From Actinoallomurus sp963823735 (GTDB lineage: Bacteria; Actinomycetota; Actinomycetes; Streptosporangiales; Streptosporangiaceae), in contig CAWGMO010000002.1 of NCBI GenBank assembly GCA_963823735.1, forward strand, positions 868,001 to 932,000: DNA of 64,000 bases, read 5' to 3'. This document shows, one piece after another, positions 37,259-48,151 of this stretch. Made by a program: the position numbers and the translations under genes. Position 1 is the first letter of the stretch, and each line of letters opens with the position of its first letter. The notes beneath the pieces are model-generated. The model did not search any database. It was not told where the DNA came from and worked only from the letters and a program-made list of their open reading frames with translations.

Positions 37259-37864
37259 TCAGATAGGGAGGCCGGCCTCCAGGTGGGCGACGGCCTCGTC
37301 GAGGCCCTCGGCCGGGTCCATGTCCGGGTCGTCCGCCCAGCGGAGCATGACCTCCAGCAGGAGGCCGAACGCCGCGCCGGCGAAGGCGCGTACGGCGAGG
37401 TCGTCCGCCTGGCGGCCGGTGCGCTCGGCGACCAGGTCCTTCATGATCGCCATGGTGTCGATGAGGTTGCCGAACGTCGCGCCCCGCAGGGCGGGCACGG
37501 ACAGCACGAGCTTGCTCCGCTCGCGCTGCGTGGCGAACTCCTCCTTCGACAGGGCGCCGAGGGACGAGCGCAACGCGGCGCGCAGAGCCTGGGCCGCGCT
37601 CAGCTCGGGCGGCTGGGCCCTGAACGCCGCGATGAACAGCGGGTCGTAGTCGTCGGTGAGGACCAGGTCCTCCTTGGTGGGGAAGTAGCGGAAGACAGTG
37701 CTCGGCGCCACCTCGGCCGCCGCCGCGACCTGCTCCACGGTGGTGGCGTCGTATCCCCGGTCGAGGAACAGCCGTACGGCCTCGCGCTGGATCGTGGCCT
37801 TGGTCCTGGCCTTCTTGCGCTCGCGCAGCCCGGGTTCCGGCCGGCCCTCAGACAGCTGACTCAT
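37259..37864 (-). CDS. TetR-family regulator of the adjacent efflux pump
   Basis: 201 residues from ATG 37864. The HTH is RGYDATTVEQVAAAAEVAPSTVFRYFPTKEDLV in parts (DATTVEQVA, VAPSTVFRYFP). Its 5' end overlaps the end of the transporter gene by 17 bases, so the pump and its repressor are one transcript. The dyad at 39386-39402 before the pump gene is its likely target. Confidence 0.88.
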   Translation of the reverse strand: MSQLSEGRPEPGLRERKKARTKATIQREAVRLFLDRGYDATTVEQVAAAAEVAPSTVFRYFPTKEDLVLTDDYDPLFIAAFRAQPPELSAAQALRAALRSSLGALSKEEFATQRERSKLVLSVPALRGATFGNLIDTMAIMKDLVAERTGRQADDLAVRAFAGAAFGLLLEVMLRWADDPDMDPAEGLDEAVAHLEAGLPI

Positions 37865-39362
37865 GTGCTGATTCTGTGCCCTCCGGGGCGGCTTGCCGAA
37901 TCGGCGCGGCGCGCCTGCGCGGAAGGAAGGCGAGGGCGAGCAGCGCGCCGAGCGCGGCCAGGCCTCCGCAGACCGCGAGCAGCAGGTCGAGGCCGTGCGT
38001 GAACGCCGCGCCGGCCCGTGCGCCTCCCACGACGGCGAGGCCGCCGAAGACGCTCTCGCGTGCCGCACGCGCCGCGCCGGGCGTCAGCCCGGTGACGTCC
38101 AGCCGGGCGCGGTAGCCCGAGCCGAGCACCGCCCCGAGGATGGCCGTGCCAAAGGTGCCGCCGACCATGCGCACGGCCTGGTAGACCGCCGAACCGACGC
38201 CGCCGCCCTCGGCGGGCAGCGCGCCGAGCGCCGCGTCGGCCGCCGCGGGCATCGCGAAGCCGAGGCCGACGCCGCAGACGGTGGTCCACAGCCCGGCCGG
38301 GCCGTACCCGTCGCCGGCTCCGGTGGTCGAGCCGATGAACATCCCGGCGGCGAGAACGGCGAACCCCAGGCCCGCCGCGACGTTCGCGCCGGCGACGGTC
38401 GCGAGCCGGTCGGCGATCACCACCCCGGCCAGCATCCCGCCGATCAGCGGCAGCAGCCTGATCCCGCCGCCCATGGCGTCGGTGTGCAGGACCGCCTGGA
38501 AGTACTGCGGCACGGCGAACAGGACGCCGAACATCGCGAAGTTCACCACGGTGCTGAGCAGGGTGCCCCAGGCGAAGCCCGCCGAGCGGAACAGCGCGAG
38601 GTCGACCAGCGGCGACACGGCCCGCCGCTCCCACACGACGAACGCCACGAGCCCGAGGACCCCTGTTGCGAGCGGTACGACCGCGGCCGAGGCGCCCCAC
38701 CCCGTACGCCCCGCCTCGATCACCCCGTACGTGAGCAGGGCGAGGCCGCCGCTGGAGGCGACGACACCCGGCAGGTCGAAGCCCCGTGGCCGGTCACCGC
38801 GCGACTCCGGCAGCCACGCGAGCACCGCGACGAGACCGAGCACGACCGCCGGAACGTTGATCAGGAACACCGACCCCCACCAGAAGTGCCCGAGCAGCCA
38901 GCCGCCGAGCACCGGGCCGACGGGGAACGCGACCATGGTGGCGGCCATGACGACGGCGATCGCCTTCCGGCGCTCCCGTTCGCCGAACAGCGCCGAGACG
39001 GTGCCCAGCACCATCGGCAGGATCACCGCGCCCCCGAGCCCGAGGACGGCACGCGCCGCGATGAAGGTCCCCGGCGTGGGAGCGTACGCGGCGGCGAGCG
39101 ACCCGGCCCCGAACACGATCAGGGCCGCGACCAGCATCTTCTTGCGCCCGAAGCGGTCACCGAGCATGCCGCCCGGGATCATCGCGGCGGCGAACACGAG
39201 CGTGTACGCGGTGATGAACCACTGAAGCTGCGCGTTCGAGGCGTGCAGGCCGGTGGCCAGCTCGGGCAGCGCCAGGCTGAGGATCGTCGTGTCGATACCG
39301 ACCGCCAGCACGGCCAGGACCAGCGATCCCACCGCCCACCAGCGTCGCGTGACCGAATTCAT
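37848..39362 (-). CDS. MFS drug efflux transporter, DHA2 (14-helix) type
   Basis: 504 residues, about 14 membrane helices. Motif A is GMLGDRFGRKKML, motif C lies in VGPVLGGWLLG and motif D1-like DTTILSLALPELA is at the first helix. GGAGGAG lies 7 bases before ATG 39362. Exports lipophilic drugs or a metabolite by proton antiport; substrate unknown. In an operon with its TetR repressor. Confidence 0.9.
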   Translation of the reverse strand: MNSVTRRWWAVGSLVLAVLAVGIDTTILSLALPELATGLHASNAQLQWFITAYTLVFAAAMIPGGMLGDRFGRKKMLVAALIVFGAGSLAAAYAPTPGTFIAARAVLGLGGAVILPMVLGTVSALFGERERRKAIAVVMAATMVAFPVGPVLGGWLLGHFWWGSVFLINVPAVVLGLVAVLAWLPESRGDRPRGFDLPGVVASSGGLALLTYGVIEAGRTGWGASAAVVPLATGVLGLVAFVVWERRAVSPLVDLALFRSAGFAWGTLLSTVVNFAMFGVLFAVPQYFQAVLHTDAMGGGIRLLPLIGGMLAGVVIADRLATVAGANVAAGLGFAVLAAGMFIGSTTGAGDGYGPAGLWTTVCGVGLGFAMPAAADAALGALPAEGGGVGSAVYQAVRMVGGTFGTAILGAVLGSGYRARLDVTGLTPGAARAARESVFGGLAVVGGARAGAAFTHGLDLLLAVCGGLAALGALLALAFLPRRRAAPIRQAAPEGTESAHESAV

Positions 39363-39385
39363 GAGAGTCTCCTCCGTTTTCGGAG

Positions 39386-39402
39386 TCCGATAGCAAATCG
39401 GA
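39386..39402. promoter_or_regulatory. Operator-like dyad before the efflux operon
   Basis: TCCGAT-AGCAA-ATCGGA, a perfect 6-bp inverted repeat, 24 bases upstream of the transporter start. Suitable size and place for the TetR protein encoded in the same operon. Confidence 0.55.
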
Positions 39403-39498
39403 GCGTACTCTCATTATTTCCCGATGGACACCCGAACTGGTCACCGCTTGTGAACGCGCCGGGCCCCTCGGGCGTCATAGGAGTGACGTGGGGGGACC

Positions 39499-39990
39499 AT
39501 GAGAAGATCCGGTGGCGTCCTGGCGGTGGTCGGCCTGTGGCTGGTGGCAGGCCTGCTCCCCTGCTCTTCGGGCTCTCCGACGTGCGCCTCGCGTTCGGCC
39601 TCACCGGCGAACCCGGCAAGGCCACCGTTGAACACTGCGTCACGTACGGCGACCAGGACCACCAGCGCACCCGGTGCGTCGGCCGCTTCGTCCCGGACGC
39701 CGCGGGTGCGGCGCCGCGCGCCGTACGGCTGCCGCCGGAGTCGCACCAGGGCGAGACGTTCGCCGCCGTCCTCGCCGGGGACCGGGCCCATCCGTCCGGC
39801 ACGAAAGGGCGCCTGCGGGCGCTCGCGCTGCCGGCCCTCGGGATCCTCTTCCTGATCCCGCTGCCCTGGGGCGTCGCCTTCCTGTTCTTCGACCGAATCG
39901 CCCGGGCGGGCCTCCAGGTACGTGATGGGGCTCCTGGCCGCGGGCGCGGGCGGTGTCTGCCTGGCCGGGCTCTTCGTCTCGAACCTCTGA
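39499..39990 (+). CDS. Small membrane protein of unknown function; two apparent frameshifts
   Basis: ATG 39499 after GGGGGACC. The N-terminal helix is VLAVVGLWLVAGLLP. After a missing base near 39560 the frame continues FGLSDVRLAFGL, an external loop with two cysteines (EHCVTYG, TRCVGRF), and a second helix ALGILFLIPLPWGVAFLFF. An extra base near 39920 leads to VMGLLAAGAGGVCLAGLFV and the stop at 39988. About 163 residues, three helices. Conserved character across breaks argues for a real gene. No family recognised. Confidence 0.6.
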
Positions 39991-39994
39991 GGCC

Positions 39995-40484
39995 CTACGG
40001 CCGCAGCGTCTCCCCGCCGCCGCACCGGCGGCGAACCACTGCGCGCCGAAGGCGTCGATGCCCTCGCCTCTCACGTCGCCGGGCACCTCGTCTCCGGCGA
40101 AGAGGTAGAGCGGGCGGCCGTGGTACGTGACCTGCGTCGTGCCGTCCCGCCGTACGGCCGTGCCAGCAGGGACGCCTTGACGCCCCGGCCCGGAGTCGCC
40201 CTGCCGTGGGTCAGCAGCGGCGGAAAGGGGCGCAGGCAGTCTCCGGCGCAGGCCGACCGGCCGGGCGCGTCGCCTTCGAACACGTACAGCGTCCTTCCGA
40301 AGGCGTCGACCAGGACACGGCCGAGCCCGAGCGTCCTCGCGCCGACGAGCGCGGACGCCGACGGTGGCCGCAGGGGCTCGGGGTCGGGCCACGGCGCCGT
40401 ACGCGGTGCGGGGTCGCCGTTCCCGCACGCGGCGGCGAGCAAGACCACCGCGAGCGCGCCTCCGGCGATCCCGACCGTACGCAT
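39995..40484 (-). CDS. Lipoprotein with PF03640-type secreted repeats; frameshifted
   Basis: ATG 40484, signal peptide with lipobox LLAAACGNG. The mature part has the repeat pattern LVDAFGRTLYVFEGD plus CAGDCLRPFPPLLT, then after a lost base near 40160 TTQVTYHGRPLYLFAGDEVPGDVRG and FGAQWFAAG. Two such repeats per protein is the family norm. Function unknown; the family occurs in actinomycete cell surfaces. The likely stop (39995-39997) needs another small correction near the end. Convergent with the membrane-protein gene. Confidence 0.75.
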
Positions 40485-40597
40485 CGCCCGCGTCCTCCCA
40501 ACGTCACAGAGGAGCACGTACGAGGGTGCGCCGGGGTTCAGCGCCCGATATAGGGTCGTTGAGCGCTCCTTGCCCCCGTTCGAGAAGAGACTTCGCG

Positions 40598-42310
40598 ATG
40601 TCGCCGACTCGGCCCTCACCGGCCTGGCTGTCCAACGCCGTCCTCTACCAGATCTACCCGCAGAGCTTCGCCGACTCCAACGGCGACGGCATCGGCGACC
40701 TGCGCGGCATCGCCGCAGCACCTCGACTACCTGGCCTGGCTCGGCGTCACGCGGTCTGGCTCGACCCCTGCTTCGTCTCCCCGTTCCGCGACGCCGGCTA
40801 CGACGTCGCCGACTACCTGACGATCGACGCCGCGCTACGGCGACCAACGACGACCTGGCCGCGCTGGCCGAGCAGGCCCGCGGGCGCGGCATCCGGCTCC
40901 TGCTTGACCTCGTGCCGGGCACACCTCCGACACCGCACCCGTGGTTCCAGGCCTCGGCGCACGACCCGGCCGACGACCGCTACATCTGGGCCGACCCGGC
41001 CCGACGGCCGGCTGCCGGCGGGTTCGTCCCCTCCCCCGGCAGCCGCCCGGGCGGCTACCTGCCGAACTTCTTCGACTTCCAGCCCGCGCTGAACTTCGGC
41101 TACGCCCGCCAGGACCCGGCCGAGCCCTGGCGTCAGCCGGTCGACGCCGACGGGCCCCCGGGCCAACCGCGCGGCGCTGCGCGAGATCATGGACGCACTG
41201 GCTGCGACCTCGGCGTGTCCGGGTTCCGCGTCGACATGGCCGCCTCGCTGGTCAAGGACGATCCGGGCCACGTCGAGACCGGCAGGCTGTGGCGCGAGAC
41301 TGCGCGACTGGCTGGACCCGGCGTACCCGGACGCGGCGCTGCTGTCCGAGTGGGGCGACCCGGCGGTGTCCGTGCCCGCGGGCTTCCACGCCGACTTCTT
41401 CCTGCAGTTCGGCGGCCCGACCAACGGCGAGGCCGCTGCGCTCACTGTGGAGCAACGGCACCGGCACGACCGACCCGATTGGGCCGCGCCGACCCGTGCT
41501 ACTTCGACGCCGAGGGCCGGGGCTCGACGGAGACCTTCCTCGACGCGTAGCGACAGACGCGCCGCCGCCCTCGGCGAGACCGGGCACATCGCCCTGCCGA
41601 CCGCCAACCACGACTTCTCCCGCCTGTGCTGCGGCCCGCGCACCGCCGAGCAACTGCCGCCCGCCTTCGCGTTCCAGCTCACCTGGCCGACCCTGCCGGC
41701 GATCTACTACGGTGACGAGATCGGCATGCGCTACGTCCCTGGCCTGCCGGACAACGAGGGCAGCGTCGCTGAGCCCCGAGCTGCAACCGCGCCGGGTCCC
41801 GCACCCCGATGCAGTGGGACGACAGCCGCCAACGCCGGCTTCTCCGCTGCCCCGGCCGGCCGCCTCTACCTGCCGATCGACCCGGACCCCGACCGCCCGA
41901 CCGTCGCCGCCCAGCGGGCCGACGAGGCCTCGCTCCTCCACCTGGTCCGCAACCTGATCGCCCTACGCCGCGCCCACCCGGCCCTGGGCGCGCAAGGAAC
42001 CGTGGAGGTGCTGAGCGCCGGCTACCCGTTCGCGTACATCCGCGACGACACGATCCTGGTCGTGATCAACCCACGCCGCTCTCCGGCGACGCTGCCGAGC
42101 GACCGCAAGGTCAGCCGCGAACTGGCGGTCCACGGCGTGACCGTGTCCGGCGACGAGATCCACGCGGAGGGCTTCTCGTACGGCATCTTCGAGCTGTCGG
42201 ACCCGCCCGCCGATCCGGCCAGGCCCCTCACGCCCGGCCAGATAGGCGGCTGTCCCGGCTGTGTCGTCGAGCGAGTGGGCGTCAGAACGACCCGGCGGTC
42301 AGGGCGATGA
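40598..42310 (+). CDS. GH13 alpha-glucosidase/alpha-amylase-family enzyme; many frameshifts
   Basis: ATG 40598. Reads NAVLYQIYPQSFADSNGDGIGDLRG at the start (in parts), VWLDPCFVSPFRDAGYDVADY, catalytic aspartate in GFRVDMAAS, acid glutamate in LLSEWGDP, and ANHDFSR for the third carboxylate. Then TWPTLPAIYYGDEIGMRYV and PMQWDD. C-terminal beta domain ends YGIFELSDP. Single-base indels near 40714, 40750, 40838, 40850, 40925, 41160-41210, 41305, 41445-41550 and 41770-41820. About 560 residues when joined. Hydrolyses or transglycosylates alpha-glucans; exact specificity unknown. The last 29 bases overlap the convergent NRPS. Confidence 0.82.
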
Positions 42311-45300
42311 GGGAGATCGGGACCGTTGGGGCGGTGAGGGTGCCTCTCAGTAGGGCGGTCAGGTGTTCCGACAGGGTTCGTACGGTGCTCTCGTCGTACA
42401 GATCTCTCGCGTAGCGGAAGGCGCAGGCGATGCCGCCGTACGGAATCACGTTCGCGGTAGTCCAGGATCAGGTCGTACGCGAACGGGGGTGCCGTTCCCG
42501 GGCGGGTTTCCGTCGTCACGCCGGGGAGGCGCAGGCGGGCTGTGGAGTCCGGGTTCAGCATCACCTGGAACAGTGGGTGGGCGCGGCCTTCAGAGGCGAG
42601 TTCTTCGGCGAGCAGCTCGAATGGGACGTCCTGGTTCGCCCGTGCGGTGGTGTTCGTTCCGCGGATGCGGTGGAGCAGCTCCAGCAGGTTCGGGTCGCCT
42701 GAGGTGTCCGTGCGGAGGACCACGACGTTGGTGAAGAAGCCGATCAGGTCGTTCAGGCCTGGTGCTTCTCGGCCTGAGACCGGGGTGCCGATCGGGACGT
42801 CCGTGCCCGCTCCCGCGCCGGTCATCGACGCCGCCAGTGCCGCTTGCAGCACCATGAACACTGAGGTTCCCGTCGTACTCGCGACGTCGAAGGCGCGTTC
42901 GTGCAGGTCCGAGGGGATCTCGAACGGTACTCTGCCGCTCTCGTAGGTGGGTCTGGGCGGGCGCGGGCGGTCCGGTTGGACGGTCGCTTCGCCTGGCAGG
43001 CCGGCCAGTGTCTCCCGCCAGCAGGCCGACTGGCGGGCGATCTCGCTTCCCGGGTCGTTCGGTGAGCCCAGCTTCTCGTGTTGCCAGACGGCGAAGTCCG
43101 CGTACTGGAACGGAAGTGGCTTCCACTCGGGTGTTCGGCCGGCCAGCAGCGCGGAGTACGCGGTGGCCAGGTCTCGGTTCAGGACCATCATCGACGGGTC
43201 GTCGGCGGCCGAGTGGTAGATCTTGCAGAACAGGACGTGTTCGTCCTCCCCTACGGCGAACAGTGCGGCGCGTACCGGCAGATCGCGTCCTGGGTCGAAG
43301 TGGACCGCGTCCCACAGGTTCATGAGCCTGGCCAGCGTCTTTCGGGTGCTGCGGATCACGGGCAGCCCGAAGGCGTCCGCCGTCAGGACCCGCTGGTAGC
43401 GGACGCCTTCGTACTCCGGAAGCACCGTGCGGAGAGCCTCGTGGCGGGCGATGACGGCGCGGAGGGCTTCCCGCAGGGCGGGCACGTTGAGGGGCCCTGT
43501 CAGCCGGCTCGCCAGCGAGGCGCCGGTCGGCTCGGTCCTCCGCCGGAACCACAGCCGTTCCTGCGACCATGACAGCGGCGGATGCGGCTCCGCGACCGGG
43601 GCCGTCTCCAGTCGCCGGGCGAGGTCCGCGGCGGCGGGACTGTCGAAGACGGCGCGGATGGGGAGCCGTACGCCCAGCGTCGCGCGGATCCGGTGGACGA
43701 GCCGCGCGGCGAGGAGCGAGTGGCCGCCCAGTTCGAAGAAGTCGTCGTACGCGCCGACGCGCGGCAGGCCGAGGACGTCGGCGTACAGGCCGCAGAGGAT
43801 CTCCACGCGCGCCATCGTGGACGCGCGTCCGCGCGAGGGCGGAGCGGGGAGCGCGGCGTGGTCGAGTTCGCCGTCCCGCGTCAACGGCAGCGCGTCCAGC
43901 CTGACGAACGCCGATGGTGCCAGGTGCGCGGGCAGCAGGCCCGCCGCGTGGGCGCGCAGCGCCGCCGGGTCGGACGGCGCGGACGGGACCACGTACGCGA
44001 CCAGGCGGCGGTCGCCGGGGAGATCCTCGCGGGCGGTCACCGCGACCTGGCCCACGGACGGGTGTGTCGCCAGGGCCGCCTCGACCTCGGCGGGCTCGAC
44101 CCGGAGACCTCGGATCTTGACCTGGGAGTCTTCGCGGCCCACGTACCGCAGGGTGCCGTCGGGGTTCCACTGGACCAGGTCGCCGGTCCGGTACATGCGG
44201 GTCCCGTCCGGCCCGTACGGGTCGGCGACGAAGCTTTCGGCCGTCGGGCCGCGCAGGCCGAGGTAGCAGCGTGCGAGCTGGGCGCCGGCGACGTACAGCT
44301 CGCCCGTCACCCCCGCCGGTACGGGCCGGAGCCGGTCGTCGAGGACGTACACGCGCGTGCCGGGCACCGGGCGGCCGATCGACGGGAGCTCCGGCCACTC
44401 GGCGGCCTCGCCTGAAAGGGTCAGCGAGGTGACGGCGTGCGTCTCCGTCGGGCCGTGGTCGTTGTGCAGGCGGCGTTCCGGGACTCGGGCGAAGAAGTCG
44501 CGTACGTGTCCGCGCACCGTGAGGATCTCGCCGGTCTGGATGACGTGCCGCAGCTTGGGCAGGAGCAGTCCGCGGGCCGCCTCGATGACGGCCTCCAGCA
44601 CCGGCGCCGGGGCGAACAGTTCGGTGACTCCGTACCGGTCGAGCCAGCGGGCCAGGGCCGCCGGGTCGCGGCGTACGTCGTCGGACGGGATCGCGAGGGT
44701 CTTGCCCGACCACAGCGCCGAGAAGATCTCCTGCGCGGACACGTCGGAGCCGAGGCCGGAGCACTGCCCGGTGACGGAGCGCCCGTCGACCGGGAACGCG
44801 GAGTCGTGCCGGGCGAGCAGGTTCGCCATGGCGCGGGCCGGGAGGACGACGCCCTTCGGGTGGCCGGTGGAGCCCGACGTGTACATGACGTACACCGGGT
44901 GCTCGGGGTGCGGCGGCGCGAGGCGTTCATCGTCGGACAGGTCGGCGGAGGAGAACCCGCTCTCGGTCTCGTCCTCTTCGGCGGGGTCCGTCGTGACGAC
45001 GCAGACCGGGGCGGCGTCGGCGAGCAGGCGGTTGACCCGCCCGTCCGGGTCGTCGGGGTCGACGAGGAGGCAGGCCGCGCCGGTCTTCACGATCGCGACG
45101 ATCGCGACGGCGAGCCGTTCGGATCTCGGCAGCGTGACCGCGACCGTCTTCTCCGGGCCCGCGCCCATTCCGATCAGCAGCCGCGCGAGGCGGTTGGCGC
45201 GCTCGTTCAGCTCCCGGTACGTCACGGCGGTGTTCTCGAAGACGAGGGCCGCGCGTTCCGGCGTCCGCCGTACGCGCTCCTCGAACAGGGCCGGCAGCGG

Positions 45301-46638
45301 CGTCCAGCCGGGCCGCGCCCCTCCGGAGCCGAGCGCGATCATCAGCCTCCGCTCGCCCGCCGACAGCAGGTCGATGGCCCCGACGGGGGTGTACGGACCG
45401 GAGCGGACCAGGGAGCCGAGGAAGCGGGTGAACCCGGCCGCGTGCCCGGCGCCCTCGCCGTCGAACGCGATCGTGAGGCTCTCGTCGCCCGGCCGGTCGT
45501 AGCAGGAGACGCAAAGGTCGTCGAAGGCCGCGCAGGGCAGCGGCCGCACCGTGCACCGCATGCCGTCGAAGCGCGGGCCCGCGCCGAACGGGATGACGTT
45601 CACCAGTGGCCCGAACAGGCCGTGGCCCGCGCTCAGGCCGAGGTCGCGCCGCATGTCCTCGGCGCGGTACCGCTGGTGCCGCAGCCCCTCACGCAGGGCG
45701 TGGGACGTGCCGCGCACCAGGTCGTCCAGCGGCCGGTCGCCGGCGAAGCCGACGCGTACGGGCAGGACGTTCGACATCATCCCCGGGATCGGGCCGCGCG
45801 CCCGGCGTACGCGGCCGGTGACCGGCACCCCGAGCGTGACCTCCTCCGCGCCGGTCACGCGGTGCGCGTACGCCGCGAACGCCGCGACCAGGAGGCCCGC
45901 CGTCCCGGTGCCGAAGCCGCGGGCGCGCCGCCGCAGCTCCCTCGCCTGTGCCTCGCCGAGCTCCTCGACCTGCCGCACGAGGTCCCCCGGAGGCCTCTCG
46001 CCGAGCGCGACCGGCTCGGGGAGGCCGGCGAGGGTCTCGCGCCAGTACGCCCGGTCCCGTACGAGGTCGGCGGAGGTGCGGTACTCCTCGTCGAGGGCGA
46101 CGAGCGTACGGACCGAGCCCAGGGCGCCCGGCGCGTACGTGCCGCCGGTGCGGAGCGCGGTGTAGACCTCGGCGACGCGGGCGGTGATGGCCGAGAAGGA
46201 GAAGGCGTCCGCGATGATGTGGTGGGCGCGCTGGTACCAGAGGTAGTGGTCGTCGGCGGCCTTGAACAGCGCGAACGCGAACAGCGGCCCCTCGGTGAGG
46301 TCGGCGGCGCGGCCCATGTCCGCGCGTGTCCACGCCTCGGCGGCGGCGAGGGGGTTCGGCTCGGCGCTGACGTCGGCGCGGTGGTACGGCCACGCGGCGA
46401 GCGGCGCCAGGTACTGCCGTGGGGTTCCGTTCGACTCGGCGAAGCGCGCGTGCAGGGCGTCGCACTCGCCGACGACCCGCCGCAGGGCCTCCTCGAACCG
46501 GTCCTCGTCGACGGGGCCGTGGATCTCGACGTGGCCGCCGACGTTGAACCGCGCCCCGCCGCGGGGATCGAGGTGATGGGCGTGCCAGACACCGCGCTGT
46601 GCTGCTGTGAGGTTCCACCGCTCGCTGAAGAGACGCAT
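42282..46638 (-). CDS. Stand-alone NRPS, C-A-PCP-C; one frameshift near 42450
   Basis: About 1450 residues from ATG 46638. First C domain (motif HHIIADA, near 138), adenylation domain about 440-930 (YTSGSTGHPKG, A4 GSDVSAQEIF giving code start D-V-Q, A5 NDHGPTE, YRTGDLV), PCP with GGHSLLAAR (serine near 972), second C domain with YHSAADD in the HHxxxDG position. The A10 motif reads LTRDGELD: the invariant lysine is glutamate. No thioesterase or reductase. An extra base near 42450 shifts the end; the corrected C-terminus is ARDLYDESTVRTLSEHL and stops at 42282. No tailoring genes adjoin. Possible part of a siderophore or small peptide system with partners elsewhere. Confidence 0.9.
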
Positions 46639-46727
46639 GCTCGAACCACCCATAACAGATCGCAATAGATGACGCATATAGATAACACGCATCTACGATT
46701 ACGCGCGGTTCACCCCTGGTTCGAAAA

Positions 46728-46762
46728 CGACGAAACCCCTGGTCGCACCAGGGGTTTCGTCG
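46728..46762 (-). terminator. Rho-independent terminator after the SDR gene
   Basis: 15-bp perfect stem (CGACGAAACCCCTGG and complement), loop of five, followed on the minus strand by TTTT. It lies between the SDR stop (46777) and the NRPS start (46638), so the two minus-strand genes are separate transcripts. Confidence 0.85.
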
Positions 46763-46776
46763 TCGCTACGGGCCGA

Positions 46777-47742
46777 TCAGACCTTCTCGGCGAAGGCGTT
46801 CACACCCGTGAGGCCGGCGGACAGGGTCCAGAGGCGCTCGGCCTGCTCGGGGTCGGTCGCGTAGGCGCGCACCCCGCCCGGCGTGCCGTCCTCCGCGGCC
46901 GGCGCCGCGATGTCGCAGTCCTCGCAGTAGACGCCGCCCATGCCGTCCAGATTCGGCGACGTCGCCGCCCACACCTGCGTCGCCGCGCCCTGCACCGGCG
47001 ACTTGAAGCCGTCGGCCACCAGCTCGCCGTCCTCGTCGATCCAGCCGAGCGCGACCATCTCCTCCCTCGGAAGGTGGCGCTGCAACGGCGTCATGATGCC
47101 GCCCGGGTGCAGCGAGAACGCCCGCACCCCGCGATCGCGGCCGAGGGCGTCGAGGCGCAGGGCGAACAGGACGTTCGCCGTCTTCGCCTGGCCGTACGCC
47201 TCCCACTTGTCGTAGTCACGCTCGAACTGGACGTCGTCCCACCGGATGCCGGAGCGGCGGTGACCGGCCGACGAGACGGAGACGACGCGTGCCCCGCCGC
47301 GCTCGATGGCCGGCCAGAGCCGGTTGACCAGCGCGAAGTGGCCGAGATGGTTGGTGGCGAACTGCGCCTCCCAGCCGGGGCCGACCCGCGTCTCCGGGCA
47401 GGCCATGATCCCGGCGTTGCCGATGAGGATGTCGATGGCACGGCCGGACGCGAGGAAGCGCTCCGCGAACCCGCGGACGCTCTCCAGGTCCCCGAGGTCC
47501 AGCTCATCGACCTCTACCCCGTCGATGTCGCCGACCGCCTCACGCGCGGCCTCGGGTCGCCGCGCGGGCACGACGACGGTGGCACCGGCACGCGCGAGCG
47601 AACGTGTCGTCTCCAGACCCAGCCCGGAGTAGCCGCCGGTGACGATGGCGAGCTTCCCGGACAGGTCGATCCCCTTAAGGACCTCGTCCGCGGTGCTCTG
47701 GGCTCCGAATCCCGATCCGATCGGGCGCTGAGGCGTTGTCAT
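46777..47742 (-). CDS. Short-chain dehydrogenase (WW-domain oxidoreductase-like SDR)
   Basis: 321 residues. Cofactor motif TGGYSGLGLE, LIGNAGIMACP, catalytic serine in VSVSSAGH and YGQAKTAN with the tyrosine-lysine pair. The long C-terminal part (SLHPGGIMTPLQRHL) is typical of the retinol-dehydrogenase-like group. The promoter candidate at 47753-47780 would start transcription within a few bases of ATG 47742, and no ribosome site is visible, so the mRNA may be leaderless. Substrate unknown. Confidence 0.88.
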   Translation of the reverse strand: MTTPQRPIGSGFGAQSTADEVLKGIDLSGKLAIVTGGYSGLGLETTRSLARAGATVVVPARRPEAAREAVGDIDGVEVDELDLGDLESVRGFAERFLASGRAIDILIGNAGIMACPETRVGPGWEAQFATNHLGHFALVNRLWPAIERGGARVVSVSSAGHRRSGIRWDDVQFERDYDKWEAYGQAKTANVLFALRLDALGRDRGVRAFSLHPGGIMTPLQRHLPREEMVALGWIDEDGELVADGFKSPVQGAATQVWAATSPNLDGMGGVYCEDCDIAAPAAEDGTPGGVRAYATDPEQAERLWTLSAGLTGVNAFAEKV

Positions 47743-47752
47743 GAGGACGAGG

Positions 47753-47780
47753 CTATGAATTAGAGCGCACTCTAAGTCAA
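47753..47780 (-). promoter_or_regulatory. Promoter/operator copy 1 (SDR gene)
   Basis: Minus strand: TTGACT -35 box, then the dyad TTAGAG-N4-CTCTAA inside the spacer, then CATAGC. A repressor on the dyad would sit between the boxes. 22 of 28 positions match the copy at 48152-48179. Confidence 0.6.
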
Positions 47781-48094
47781 GCGGCGGCCCGCGCGGGCGC
47801 GTGGAAGACCTCACGCGCGTGCCAGGCGATCCGTGCGTCCGCGATCCCGTCGAACGCCCACCACTGCACGTGTGCGGCGTCCAGCCCGACCGCGGCGTTC
47901 CGCAGCCGGCCGTCGTATCCGCAGAACGCGCACCGGTACTCGTACGCCACCATGACCTGTTCACGGAACGCCCGGTCGCGCCGCGGGCCCAGGGCTGCCT
48001 CCGCGGTCCGCACCTCCCACAGCCCGTCGCCGGTGAGGTGGTGGAACGGATAGGCGGGCCGGCGTACCCGTACGAACCGTTCGACCCGATCCAC
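47777..48094 (-). pseudogene. HNH-nuclease remnant (ScoMcrA-like)
   Basis: 105 residues from a GTG. FVRVRRPAYPFHHLTGDGLWEV and FREQVMVAYEYRCAFCGYDGRL, then VGLDAAHVQWWAFDG: these match the middle of McrA-type HNH restriction nucleases, with one CxxC zinc pair and the HNH histidine (AAHVQW). The second half of the HNH domain (the CxxH side) is replaced by an unrelated alanine-rich tail and the long N-terminal part is missing. It is therefore a fragment. Confidence 0.65.
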
Positions 48095-48151
48095 GCCCGG
48101 CAGCGTACGGCAGGGTCGGCCGGTGCGGTCGGGATGGTGTTCGGCCTCGTC

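Noticed and set aside
37893..40130. Very long open frame on the plus strand, opposite the first MFS gene.
   Set aside because: It is the GC-rich shadow of the transporter gene: low-complexity Arg/Gly/Ala content, and the opposite strand shows a complete 14-helix MFS protein.
31200..42460. Every single-base insertion can be placed exactly at a codon boundary, as if the genes used four-base codons.
   Set aside because: Any +1 insertion can be parsed as a codon plus one extra base when the true residue is unknown, so the pattern follows from how I resolved the frames. Insertions are also mixed with some deletions (27230, 39560, 40160, 40750), which four-base decoding does not explain.
47777..48094. 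Active HNH restriction nuclease.
   Set aside because: The second half of the HNH metal site and the N-terminal recognition part are missing, so only a fragment remains.
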